Shown: positions 37,547-46,869 of the stretch, in pieces
How the letters are laid out: each line of letters begins with the position of its first letter
How positions within the stretch are numbered: position 1 is the stretch's first letter
NCBI RefSeq assembly: GCF_000421845.1
Contig: NZ_ATXU01000005.1
Coordinates: 62,001 to 126,000, forward strand
Direction: 5' to 3'
DNA length: 64,000 bases
From: Leucobacter chironomi DSM 19883
GTDB lineage: Bacteria > Actinomycetota > Actinomycetes > Actinomycetales > Microbacteriaceae
Program-made: the position numbers and the translations under genes
Notes under the pieces: model-generated
Told to the model about the DNA's origin: nothing
The model's input: the letters and a program-made list of their open reading frames with translations, nothing else
Database searches by the model: none

Positions 37547-38137
37547 ATGGTGACCGAGCAGCAGCCCTCCTACCTGAACCGGATGGTGACCGACGGCACG
37601 GATCGCATGGCGTGGATGCGCGCACGCGCACGCGGCATCACCGCGACCGACGTGGCGAAGCTGACGAGTCCTCGCTCGATCGAGGCCGCCGCTCACGAGA
37701 AGCTGCACGGCAGCCGCTTCACCGGCAACGCCTACACGGCGCACGGCAAGGCCCGGGAACCCGAGATCGCCTCCTGGGTGCTGCGCGAGCACCGCATCTC
37801 GCCGAGCCAGGCCCTCTTCCACGCCGAGACCGACCTGCGCCACCTGGCCACCCCCGACGGGCTCGCGCAGCGCGACCGGGGCGTCATCGAGCTCGCCGAG
37901 ATCAAGACCACCAACAAGCAGTGGCGCTCGATCCCCCGCAACTACCTGCGCCAGGTCTGGTGGCAGCAGTACGTGCTCGGGGCCGAGCGCACCCTGGTCG
38001 TGTGGGAGCGCCACGAGAACTTCGTGCCGGTCGGAGACCCGGAGTGCCGCTGGGTGGATCGCGACGAGAGCGAGATCGAACAGCTCGTCGGGCTCGCCGG
38101 TCAGCTGATCGACGTGCTCATCACCCGCACCAGCTGA
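37547..38137 (+). CDS. YqaJ-family PD-(D/E)XK nuclease
   Basis: 196 aa. Related to lambda-exonuclease-like phage recombination nucleases. The catalytic core is visible: conserved ARGITATDVAKL near the N-terminus, the Glu in GKAREPEIASWVL, the Asp in ATPDGLAQ and the EXK motif in ELAEIKTT, with a Gln-rich helix QVWWQQYVLG after it. GGAAGA lies before ATG 37547; a GTG one codon later is an alternative. No phage gene, single-strand annealing protein or integrase is nearby, so this is a stand-alone chromosomal nuclease rather than part of a prophage. Role unknown; DNA repair or defence are possible. Confidence 0.8.
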   Translation: MVTEQQPSYLNRMVTDGTDRMAWMRARARGITATDVAKLTSPRSIEAAAHEKLHGSRFTGNAYTAHGKAREPEIASWVLREHRISPSQALFHAETDLRHLATPDGLAQRDRGVIELAEIKTTNKQWRSIPRNYLRQVWWQQYVLGAERTLVVWERHENFVPVGDPECRWVDRDESEIEQLVGLAGQLIDVLITRTS

Positions 38138-38207
38138 GCGATCGGATGATCGTCTGTGCCCGCGGGTACGGGCGGAGTTTCCCGCGGTCGAATTCAGCGG
38201 GGGCGGA

Positions 38208-38831
38208 TCACCAGAACGAGACCGGCCCGGCCTGCTCCGGTTGCGCCGCGGTCGGCCCCGGGAGCTGCGGCGCCGGCAGGTTCGCGAGCCGCTGCTCGAC
38301 CCGCGTCGCATGCTCGTAGTTGCGCGCCATCAGATCCTGCAGCGCGTCGGCCACCCGCTCGCTGCCGGGCACGTCGGTCAGCCTGAGGCTCTCGGCCCCG
38401 TGCAGCAGGTCGATGTCTCCCGAGCCCCACACCCGCTGGGACAGCCCCCGACGAGAGCGCACCTCGCGCACCCGCCCGAAGGAGACCTCGCTGCGGTGAC
38501 GCGAGAAGAGGCCCTGGCGCAGGATGACGCGACGGGTCGTCACCGTGGTGCGGTGGGCGAGCCACGAGAACACGGGCAGCACCCCGAGCAGCAGGGCCAG
38601 CAGGAGTGCGCCCGCGCCCGCCGCGAGATTCATCCACGCGGCGGGGAGCGCGCCCACCCAGAACCCGGCGGCGGCGGCGATCACGACCAGCGCGAGCACC
38701 GGCGGCACGAGTTGCCGCCCGTGCCGCCGGAATCGCAGCACCACGACCTCCGGTTGCGCATAGCTCACCGGGGCGGGGCCGAGCACCGACTCGACCTCCG
38801 CCGTGACCGATCGTGGAGCGCGGGAGGGCAT
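38208..38831 (-). CDS. membrane protein with bacterial PH domain
   Basis: 207 aa. Two membrane helices (about 42-62 and 66-92) precede a bacterial PH-like domain (YdbS/bPH2 type: RTTVTTRRVILRQGLFSRHR, then a GDIDLL segment) and a Pro-rich tail. Its gene overlaps the flotillin stop region and reads in the same direction, so it is probably part of an nfeD-flotillin-PH operon at the membrane. It also has CAGAAT six bases before the start, so a separate leaderless transcript is possible. Confidence 0.8.
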   Translation of the reverse strand: MPSRAPRSVTAEVESVLGPAPVSYAQPEVVVLRFRRHGRQLVPPVLALVVIAAAAGFWVGALPAAWMNLAAGAGALLLALLLGVLPVFSWLAHRTTVTTRRVILRQGLFSRHRSEVSFGRVREVRSRRGLSQRVWGSGDIDLLHGAESLRLTDVPGSERVADALQDLMARNYEHATRVEQRLANLPAPQLPGPTAAQPEQAGPVSFW

Positions 38832-38835
38832 GCCC

Positions 38836-40569
38836 CTATTCTGCCGGGTTCTGCTGAGGCGCAGCGCCGAAACGGTCGAGACCGGTCGCAGCCGTGCGGC
38901 CGGCGCGCTGGGCGGCGTCGCCGGCTGCGCCCGTCACGGACTCGGCGGCCTCGGCGGCCTCGGAGGCGGTCTGGGCCGCAGTCGCGGCGAGATCCTGCGC
39001 GGCGACGGCGATCTGCTCGGCTGCACCGGCGTTCGATCCGGCGCGGGAGCCGGAGGCACCGGCACGGGCCGGAGCGGCATCCGACGTCGCGACAGCAGCC
39101 CGCGCCCGATCAGTGCGGGCGTGATCCGCCTGGACGCGCTCGACCCGCCCTCGATCCGCCTGCCCCTGCGAGGCACGGCCCGCAGCCGCACCCGCGGCAC
39201 CGCCGGTGACCGCACCGTTGAGTATGCCCACCAGGTCGATGCCCACAGTCTCGCGAGCCATCTCGAGCATACCCTTGATGTTGCCCATCGCGTCGCCGGT
39301 CACCTTGGCCGAGCCGTCGGCCGACACGACGGTCATGTTGTCGATCGCGCCGATCGCCTGCGCGTACTCGCCCGCGATCTCCGGCAGCAGGTGGATGAGC
39401 TCCTGCGCCAGCACGGCCTGCGACTGCGTCTCGAGCGCGCGGGCGCGGGCGTCGATCGCGGCGGCCTCCGCCGTGCCCTTCGCCTCGAGCGCCGAAGCCT
39501 CGGCCCGGCCCTCGGCCTCGAGCGCCTCGGACGCCGCGATACGCGCGGAGCGGTTCGCGAGGCCCTCGCGTTCCACAGCCTTCGCCCGCCCCTCGGCGGC
39601 CGACACCGCGGCCGCGGCTTCGGCCTTCGCCAGCGCCTCGACCCGGTAGGCCTCGGCCTCGGCCACGGCGCGCACATCGGCGTTCAGCTGCTCGGTGCGC
39701 AGCGCCACGCCCTTCTGCGCCGTGATCTGCTGCTGCTCGACGATGGCCTGCTGCTGGATCGCCTGCTCCAACGGCTCGGCGGCCGCCGCCTGCGCGGTGG
39801 CCTTGTCGGTCTCGGCCTGGATCTCGGCCTGGCGCAGCTTCAGCTCGCGATTGCGATCGAGCAGCACCTTCTCGGCCGAGATCTTCGCCTCCTGCGACGC
39901 CTGATAGGCGTTCGTCTCGGCGATGTCGGCCGCCTGGCGCACCTTCGCCGCCTCGGGACGGCCGATGTTCGTGATGTAGTCGGCGCCGTCGCGGATCTCC
40001 TGGATCTGCAGGGTGTCGACCACGAGGCCCTGCTTCGTGAGCGCTTCCTCGGCGGCTTCGAGCACGCTCTGGGCGACGACGGCGCGATCCCTGATGATCT
40101 GCAGCACGGTGAGCCCGCCGATGATCGAGCGCAGCGAGCCCGACAGCACCTCCTGCGTCGACTCGTCGATCTCGTCGGAGTTCGAGAGGAATCGCTGAGC
40201 CGCGGCGCGGATCATCTCCTGGGTGCCGCCCACCTTCACCACGGCGACGGCCTGCGCCTGAATGGTGATGCCGTCGGTGGTCTGAGCCTCGGTGGTGATC
40301 GAGAGGCGTCGGGAGCGCAGGGAGATGGTGAACGACTTCTGCACGAAGGGCACGACGAACACGCCGCCACCGGTGACCACCTTCTGCCCGGACAGATCGC
40401 GCGACCGCTGCCCCGAGGCATCGACGACTTCCTTGCCCTTGCCGCCGGTGACGATGATCGCCTCGTCAGGTTTTGCGATGCGGTACCGCTTGATGATGAC
40501 GAGTGCCACCAGTACCAGCGCGATGACCGCGCCAAAGATACCGATGATCGCCGGGCTTGCGAGCAACAT
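38836..40569 (-). CDS. flotillin-like SPFH-domain protein
   Basis: 577 aa. One N-terminal membrane helix (about 5-27), an SPFH/band-7 domain (about 30-220, with GGGVFVVPFVQKSFTISLR), then a long Ala/Glu-rich coiled coil with many AEA repeats (about 230-410), and a low-complexity Ala/Arg tail of about 120 residues. Flotillins scaffold membrane microdomains and affect secretion and signalling. CGGAGACTGA lies before ATG 40569. It follows an NfeD-like gene, the standard flotillin partner (YuaF-FloT in Bacillus). Confidence 0.92.
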   Translation of the reverse strand: MLLASPAIIGIFGAVIALVLVALVIIKRYRIAKPDEAIIVTGGKGKEVVDASGQRSRDLSGQKVVTGGGVFVVPFVQKSFTISLRSRRLSITTEAQTTDGITIQAQAVAVVKVGGTQEMIRAAAQRFLSNSDEIDESTQEVLSGSLRSIIGGLTVLQIIRDRAVVAQSVLEAAEEALTKQGLVVDTLQIQEIRDGADYITNIGRPEAAKVRQAADIAETNAYQASQEAKISAEKVLLDRNRELKLRQAEIQAETDKATAQAAAAEPLEQAIQQQAIVEQQQITAQKGVALRTEQLNADVRAVAEAEAYRVEALAKAEAAAAVSAAEGRAKAVEREGLANRSARIAASEALEAEGRAEASALEAKGTAEAAAIDARARALETQSQAVLAQELIHLLPEIAGEYAQAIGAIDNMTVVSADGSAKVTGDAMGNIKGMLEMARETVGIDLVGILNGAVTGGAAGAAAGRASQGQADRGRVERVQADHARTDRARAAVATSDAAPARAGASGSRAGSNAGAAEQIAVAAQDLAATAAQTASEAAEAAESVTGAAGDAAQRAGRTAATGLDRFGAAPQQNPAE

Positions 40570-40580
40570 TCAGTCTCCGT

Positions 40581-41189
40581 TCATTGAGTCTTGGGGTCTG
40601 CTGCAGGGTCTGAGCCGGAGGCGCCGGGCGCAGCATCCGGGGCGGGCGGCGCCGAGACCGGCTCGACGCGCACCGAGGTCGAGGTGATGGTCTGCGTGAC
40701 CCGCACCGCCGCACCACGCGGGATCGCGGTGTCGGCCGAGGCGGCGAGCGAGATCCGCTCGCCGTGGCGGGTGATCGCGACCTCGCCGAGCCCGCCCTCC
40801 GGGATCGCAAGCACGACCGCGCCCTCGGATCCGACGAGATCGCCGCCGCTCACCGCGGTGCTCGACTCGGCCCCGCGGATCATGCGCGACAGCCACCAGG
40901 CGGCCGCACCGCCCACCGCGCCGGCCAGGGAGCCGATCACGGCCGCGACCGGCGTGGCCATGCCCGCGCCCACGCTCGCGAATGCGGTGAAGCCGAAGAT
41001 CGCGGTGAACGCCGCGATGGTGGTGAGGCTGAGCGGTCCATCGCCGAAGTCGAACGCGTCGAAGATGCCGTCGAGCACCAGGGACACGAGCAGCAGCACC
41101 CCGCCGACGACGCCGATGACGAGGAAGACGCCGCCCGCCATCAGCGAGCCGTCGAGCAGCCGCTCGAACCAGGTCATGATGCCATCCAT
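40581..41189 (-). CDS. NfeD-like membrane protein
   Basis: 202 aa. Three hydrophobic segments (about 17-40, 55-78 and 80-102) and a C-terminal beta-barrel OB-like domain (GSEGAVVLAIPEGGLGEVAI onward), then a Pro/Ala tail. This is the layout of NfeD1b/YuaF-type proteins, which pair with flotillins. The first of two close ATG codons is used because AGGAGCCCC precedes it. It ends 12 bp before the flotillin start. Confidence 0.8.
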   Translation of the reverse strand: MDGIMTWFERLLDGSLMAGGVFLVIGVVGGVLLLVSLVLDGIFDAFDFGDGPLSLTTIAAFTAIFGFTAFASVGAGMATPVAAVIGSLAGAVGGAAAWWLSRMIRGAESSTAVSGGDLVGSEGAVVLAIPEGGLGEVAITRHGERISLAASADTAIPRGAAVRVTQTITSTSVRVEPVSAPPAPDAAPGASGSDPAADPKTQ

Positions 41190-41334
41190 CGAGGGGCTCC
41201 TCTCGCACGATCCGGTACTGGCAGCGTATCAAGGGCCTCGGACATCGTCACCGCCGGGCGGGCGCAGCAGCAGTGGTCGGGCGCGGCGGCGCGGATCGGG
41301 CCCGGTGTCGCCGCGCGGCGCGGCGCCGCCGCGG

Positions 41335-43947
41335 TCAGGCCCGGCGACCCAGCCGGGGCACCGCGGAGAGCAGCTGACGACCGTAGTCGGTGCGGGGTTC
41401 GGTGAAGAAGGCCGCGCCTCCGGTCTCGACGGCCTCGCCCCCGCGCATCACCAGCACCTCCTCGCACAGCTCGTGCACCACCGCGAGGTCGTGCGAGACG
41501 AGCACGAGCGCCACCCCGGTCGCGCTCCGCAGCTCCCGCAGCAGCTCCACCACGCTCGCCTGCACGGAGACGTCGAGCGCGCTCGTGGGCTCGTCGGCGA
41601 CGATCGCACGCGGTTCGACCGCGAGCGCACGGGCGATCGCGACCCGCTGGCGCTGCCCGCCCGAGAGCTCGTGAGGATAGCAGCGTGCCAGGCCCGGATC
41701 GAGTCGCACCGATTCGAGCAGCCCGGCGATCCGCGCGCGCGACTCGGCCCCCGTCGCGAGACGATGCGCCCGCAGCAGCTCCCCGAGCGTCTGCCCGACC
41801 GTCATGCGCGGATCGAGCGAGGAGTACGGATCCTGCGGCACGAGCTGCACCGCCCGCCGCGCCGCGCGGTCGCGCCGCGACGGCTGGATCCGCCCGTCGA
41901 GCAGGATCTCGCCTCCGATAAGCGGCAGCTGGCCGACGATGGCGCGGGCGAGGGTGGTCTTGCCGGATCCGGACTCCCCCACGATGCCGAGCGCGCCCCC
42001 GGCCCGCACCGCCAGGGAGACGCCGTCGACGGCGAGCGCGCGGCCGTAGCCGATCTGGGCACCGCGCACCTCGAGCACGGGCGGCTGCGACGCGGAGGCC
42101 GCTCCCCCGGCCACGAGCGCTTCCGGTGTCCGAGCGCCGGTGCGGCCCTGCGGGCGCTGCGGTGCATCACGGCCGCCCGGAAGGGGGGTACCCGGCCCGG
42201 GGTCCGCGGCGAGCTGCGGCAGCGCGGGCACCGCGTCGAGCAGGGCGCGGGTGTAGGGCTCCCGGGGATCCCGCACCACGCGCTCCGTCTCGCCCGACTC
42301 GACCGCCCGGCCGCCGCGCATCACGATGACCCGCTCGCACATCGAGGACACCACTGCGAGATCGTGGCTCACGAACACCAGGGTGATGCCGCGGCTGCGA
42401 CGCAGCTCGTCGAGCAGTTCGAGCACGCGGCGCTGCACGGTGACGTCGAGCGCGGTCGTGGGCTCGTCGCAGAGCAGCAGAGCCGGATCGCCGGCGAGCG
42501 CCATCGCGATCACCACGCGCTGCCGCTGCCCGCCCGAGAGCTGATGCGGATAGGCGCGCGCGATCCGCCCGGGATCGGGCAGGCGCACCCGTTCGAGCAG
42601 TTCGCGCACGCGCCTGGCGGCCTCCGCGCGCGAACCGTCGTGCGCGGCCTCGACCGCTTCGCGCAGCTGCACGCCGACGCGCGTGAGCGGGTCGAGCGCC
42701 GTCAGCGGATCCTGGAAGACCATGCGAACCGGCCCGCCCGCGCTCGCCTCGCCGGCCGCGACGCGCGTGCCGGGCGGCATCATGCCGAGCAGCGCGCGGA
42801 GCGTGAGGGTCTTGCCCGATCCCGACTCCCCCACGATGCCGACGGCCTCTCCCGGTCGCACTTCGAAGGAGAGCCCGTCGACCAGAACCGGCCCGCTCCC
42901 GCCGCCGCGGGGCGCCGCCTCCACTCGCAGACCCCGCACCCGCACCTCGCCCGCGCGCAGCGCAGCGCTCGCGCCCCCGGCCGCACCGGCCTTCGCGTCA
43001 GCCCCCGCCGGGCGCTCGATCCGCCGCCGAGGTGGCGCGAACGGCCCGTTCGCGCGCGGGAGACGACCACTCGCGTGACCTCGACCGCGGTCGACGCGGC
43101 CCGCGCGGCCGGCTCGGGGCCGGGCGCCGGCCCCGACGCGCAGCGCGTCGCCGACGCCGTCGCCGATCAGCGACAGGGACACCCCGGTCAGCACGACGGC
43201 GAGACCCGGCAGGGCGGACAGCCACCAGTGGGTGGTGATGAAGGCCTGGCCGTCGGAGATCATGGTGCCCCAGTCGGGCGTGGGCGGCTGGATGCCGAGC
43301 CCGAGGTAGCCGAGGGTGACGATCGCGACCATGATGAGCACGATCTCGGTGGCGAGCAGCACGATCGCCTGCGGCAGCACGTTCGGCAGCAGGTGCCGCA
43401 GCAGCACCCGCGCGTGCGACAGCCCACCGCCGCGCGCCGCCTGCACCCAGCCCGACTCCCGCAGTGCGGCCGTCATCGCGCGCAGCACCCGCGCGTAGCC
43501 CACCCACCCCACGAGCGCGAAGGCGACGATGATGCCGCCCTCGCCGGCACCCACCGCGAACACGATCGCGATGACGATCACGTAGAAGGGGAACGCGATG
43601 ACGGTGTCGATGATGCGGGATCCGACCCAGTCGACCGCGCCCCCGAAGTAGCCGGTGACGAGCCCCACCGTCACCCCGATCACGAAGGGCGCCAGCGCTG
43701 CGAGCACCGACACGCGCAGGTCGGTCTGGGCGGCGAAGAGCATGCGCGAGAGCACGTCGCGTCCCAGCTGATCCGTGCCGAACCAGTGCTCGGGCGAGGG
43801 GGGCAGCAGCCCGCCGGTGAGGTTCTGGGCGTTCGGCGGGTAGGGGGCGAGCACGGGGGCGAGCAGCGCGGAGAGCAGGATCAGCGCGAGCAGCGTCGCC
43901 CCGGCCGCGAAGGCGGGCGAGCGGCGTAGGCGACCCAGGGCATTCAT
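41335..43947 (-). CDS. peptide-type ABC importer: DppC permease fused to two ATPase domains (DppD and DppF)
   Basis: 870 aa in one uninterrupted frame. Residues 1-265 are a DppC-type permease (HWFGTDQLGRDVLSRMLFAA, then five or six helices and the GYLGLGIQPPTPDWG motif). An Arg/Gly/Ala-rich linker of about 45 residues leads to the first ATPase (Walker A GESGSGKTLTLRAL, signature LSGGQRQRVVIAMAL, Walker B LLLCDEPTTALD), and after a second linker the second ATPase (GESGSGKTTLARAI, LSGGQRQRVAIARAL, AIVADEPTSALD). All catalytic residues are kept. The ATG overlaps the dppB stop (ATGA). An internal GTG near the first ATPase could give a separate product. The second importer operon in this window keeps these parts separate. 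Confidence 0.85.
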   Translation of the reverse strand: MNALGRLRRSPAFAAGATLLALILLSALLAPVLAPYPPNAQNLTGGLLPPSPEHWFGTDQLGRDVLSRMLFAAQTDLRVSVLAALAPFVIGVTVGLVTGYFGGAVDWVGSRIIDTVIAFPFYVIVIAIVFAVGAGEGGIIVAFALVGWVGYARVLRAMTAALRESGWVQAARGGGLSHARVLLRHLLPNVLPQAIVLLATEIVLIMVAIVTLGYLGLGIQPPTPDWGTMISDGQAFITTHWWLSALPGLAVVLTGVSLSLIGDGVGDALRVGAGARPRAGRAGRVDRGRGHASGRLPRANGPFAPPRRRIERPAGADAKAGAAGGASAALRAGEVRVRGLRVEAAPRGGGSGPVLVDGLSFEVRPGEAVGIVGESGSGKTLTLRALLGMMPPGTRVAAGEASAGGPVRMVFQDPLTALDPLTRVGVQLREAVEAAHDGSRAEAARRVRELLERVRLPDPGRIARAYPHQLSGGQRQRVVIAMALAGDPALLLCDEPTTALDVTVQRRVLELLDELRRSRGITLVFVSHDLAVVSSMCERVIVMRGGRAVESGETERVVRDPREPYTRALLDAVPALPQLAADPGPGTPLPGGRDAPQRPQGRTGARTPEALVAGGAASASQPPVLEVRGAQIGYGRALAVDGVSLAVRAGGALGIVGESGSGKTTLARAIVGQLPLIGGEILLDGRIQPSRRDRAARRAVQLVPQDPYSSLDPRMTVGQTLGELLRAHRLATGAESRARIAGLLESVRLDPGLARCYPHELSGGQRQRVAIARALAVEPRAIVADEPTSALDVSVQASVVELLRELRSATGVALVLVSHDLAVVHELCEEVLVMRGGEAVETGGAAFFTEPRTDYGRQLLSAVPRLGRRA

Positions 43948-44951
43948 CGGGCGATCCCCTCGTCCGCCGGCCGCGCCGACTCCGGCTGCTCGCCCACGCG
44001 CAGGCGCGGATCCAGCAGCGCCGCGAGCACCCCCGCCAGCGTCGTCACCAGCACCACGAGCACCGCGCAGTAGAGGGCCACGCCCTGCACCACGGGGAAG
44101 TCGCGGCTGCCGATCGACTGGAACAGCAGCGTGCCGAGACCGTCGATGCCGAACACCTTCTCGACCACCAGGGTGCCGCCGATCAGGTACGCGGTGTTCA
44201 CGCTCAGCAGGGTGAGCGTGGGCAGCGCCGCACCGCGCACGACGTGTCGCCACAGGATGCGGTGCTCGGGCACGCGCGCTGCGCGCAGCGTCGTCACGAA
44301 GTCGGCCGTGAGCACTTCGAGCAGCTGGGCCCGCAGCGAGCGGATCAGGGGCGGCGCCATGCCGAGCGCGACTGCGAGCGACGGCAGGAAGAGGCTGCGC
44401 AGCGGCTCTCCCGGCCCCGATCCGACCCCGCCGACCGGGAACCACCGCAGCTGCACGCCGAACACGATGATGAGCAGCAGGCCGATCCAGAAGAGCGGCA
44501 TGCCCATGCCCACCGCGGGCAGCACGCGCACCACGTGATCGACCCAGCCGTCCCGGCGCAGCGCGGCGGCGAGCGCGAGCGGCACGGCGATGAGCACCGC
44601 GAGCACCACCGCGAACACCACGATGCCGAGGCTCACGGGGGCGCGGGCGAAGATCAGCTCCCGCGTCGGCACCCCCGTGACCAGCGAATCGCCCGTGTCG
44701 AAGCGCGTCACCACCTGCACCGCGAAATCGGTGAACTGCCGCCACAGAGGCTGGTCGAGGCCGAGCTGCGCGCGCAGCTGCGCAACGGACTCGGGGGTGG
44801 CCCGCTCGCCCAGGATCATGGCGGCGGGATCGCCCGGCACCATGCGCAGCAGGAAGAAGACCGCCACCACCACGCCGAGCATGACGGGCACGATGCGCGC
44901 GGTGATCCGCCCCACCGCCCGCAGCGTTCGTCGCAGCCTGTCGTTCTTCAC
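43944..44951 (-). CDS. peptide-type ABC importer permease (DppB-like)
   Basis: 335 aa with six membrane helices. N-terminal helix with the FFLLRMVPGDPA motif typical of DppB/OppB, and the EAA-like cytoplasmic loop FVTTLRAARVPEHRILWRHVV. C-terminal VVEKVFGIDGLGTLLFQSI is also characteristic. The GTG start at 44951 has GGTGAG upstream. It couples to the fusion gene by a four-base overlap. A 185-bp gap separates it from the binding-protein gene. Confidence 0.92.
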   Translation of the reverse strand: MKNDRLRRTLRAVGRITARIVPVMLGVVVAVFFLLRMVPGDPAAMILGERATPESVAQLRAQLGLDQPLWRQFTDFAVQVVTRFDTGDSLVTGVPTRELIFARAPVSLGIVVFAVVLAVLIAVPLALAAALRRDGWVDHVVRVLPAVGMGMPLFWIGLLLIIVFGVQLRWFPVGGVGSGPGEPLRSLFLPSLAVALGMAPPLIRSLRAQLLEVLTADFVTTLRAARVPEHRILWRHVVRGAALPTLTLLSVNTAYLIGGTLVVEKVFGIDGLGTLLFQSIGSRDFPVVQGVALYCAVLVVLVTTLAGVLAALLDPRLRVGEQPESARPADEGIAR

Positions 44952-45150
44952 GGTCTCACCCTACTCACGGCCTCCGAAATCGACGCTCCGTTATCGACCC
45001 GGGCGGCACCACCCGGACCCCTGCCCGACGGCCCCGGCCCAGTGCCGCCGAAATCGGAAGTCGCGCCCCGCGGTCTCGCACTCGGCGAGACCGCGGGCCG
45101 CGACTCTCTTGCAGGGCACCGCCCCGCGACGGGCCGTCAGATCGGACGCC

Positions 45151-46738
45151 TTACTTCCCGCCGCCGCTCAGCCAGGCCTCCTGGAAGCGGACGCTCGAGT
45201 TGGGCAGCACCGTGAAGCCGTGCACCTCGCCCGTGGTCGCCTTCAGGTTCGCCGGGAAGAACAGCGGGATATAGGGCACGTCGTCGGCGAGGATCTGCTG
45301 GATCTCGGCATAGATCGCCTCGCGCTCGTCGCCGGGGGGGCGTGGTGCGTCCCTCGTGCATGAGCTCGGTGACCCGCTCGTTCGTGTAGTGCGTCCAGTA
45401 CGACTTGCTGAAGCCCTCCGGGTCGGCCTGGAAGGTGATGAAGCCGTTGGGATCCGGGGCGTCCGACTGGCCGCTGTTGAGCATGAAGTCGTAGTCGTAG
45501 GCGAAGAACCGCTCGCGGAAGACCGCGATGTCGAGCTGCTCGATCTCGACCTCGATGCCGATCTTGCTCAGCGATTCCTGCACGATCTGCGCGATCTGCG
45601 CCCGCTGCGAGTTGCCGCTCGCGATGAGCAGCGTGGTGGTGAATCCGTCGGGGTAGGCCGACTTCGCCAGCTCGGCCTTCGCCGCATCGACGTCGAAGTC
45701 GAGCGCCTCGACGGTGTCGTTCGCCGAGTAGGTGATGGTGGGCGGCAGCAGCGCGTTCGCAACCTCGGCGGTGCCGAAGGTGGTGGCGGAGGTGATGCCC
45801 TCGCGGTCGAGGGCGTGGGCGATGGCGCGGCGCACGTGCGGATCGGCGAACTGCTCGCGCTGCGTGTTGAAGAAGACCTGCTCGGTCGACCAGCCGTCGG
45901 TCCGCGAGAGCACGGTATCTGCTGCGGCGTCGACCTCGGCGGCATTGGCGGCCGGAACCGTGTCGATGGCGTCGATCTGGCCGGCCGCGAGCTGCTGGCG
46001 CAGCTGGGTGTCGTCGGCGATGAACTTGTAGACCAGCCCGTCGAGGTAGGGCTTGCCCTCCTGCCAGTAGTGCTCGTTCTTCACGAACGACAGGTCGCCG
46101 CTCGGATCCCACTTCTCGACCACGAACGGCCCCGTGCCGACGGGGTTCTGGAAGAACTCCTCCTCGGTCGCGCCGCCGAAATCGGCGGGGAAGATGCCGT
46201 TCGAGAAGCCCGAGAGCTCCGACAGGAACGGCGTATACGGGGTGTCGAGGGTGATGGTGATCTCGCGGTCTCCGGTGGCCTCGATGCTCGCGATGGGCGC
46301 CGTCAGCGGCAGCGGCCCCCCGACTTCGAGGTGCCGGTTGAGCGAGAAGACCACGTCGTCGGGGGTCACGTCGTCGCCGTTCGAGAACTGCAGGCCCTCG
46401 CGCAGCGTGAAGGTGTAGACGAGGCCGTCGTCGCTCTCGTCGTACTCGGCGAGCCAGGGGCCGATCTCGCCGTGCTCGTCGAAGGCGACGAGCGGTTCGA
46501 AGATCTTGTCGATCGCGAAGGCGTTGTTGGCGGTGATCTGCTGGTTGAGGTCGAGGTTGTTGACCGCTGCGACTCGGCCGAAGGTGAGCGTGCCGCCCGC
46601 GACCGGGGTGGCGGAGTCGCCCTCGGCCTGGGGGCTCGCCCCGCCGGCGCAGGCGCTGAGCAGCAGGGCCGCGGCGGCGAGCGAGGCGGTCGCGAGCGCG
46701 AGGCGGCGGCGCGGCGCGGTGTGGGGCTGTCTGGGCAC
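45151..46738 (-). pseudogene. peptide-type ABC substrate-binding lipoprotein, frameshifted near the 3' end
   Basis: A family-5 solute-binding protein with lipobox LSAC near residue 30 and the full bilobal fold. The reading frame is intact to ERVTELMHEGRTTP; it then meets a run of seven C on the minus strand (45334-45340 as G7 on the plus strand). With six C the frame continues normally (GDEREAIYAEIQQILADDVP, VPYIPLFFPAN, ending WLSGGGK at the TAA at 45151-45153). As written, translation leaves the frame and ends at 45137 in an Arg-rich tail. Either a sequencing error, a real inactivating mutation, or a phase-variable tract. Start GTG 46738 has GGAGGA upstream. Confidence 0.8.
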
Positions 46739-46869
46739 GGGGTCCTCCGGGTGCGGATCGGGATCGGGCGCCGGTGCGCCCTGCGTGGTCTATGTTCATA
46801 CGCTAACCGAGCGCAGATCAGTGGACCACTTTCCGTGAGCCGCGCAGAACCACCGCCGGGGCTTCGCGA

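Noticed and set aside
37547-38137. Prophage remnant marked by YqaJ
   Set aside because: No integrase, capsid, terminase or attachment site nearby; both neighbours are core genes.
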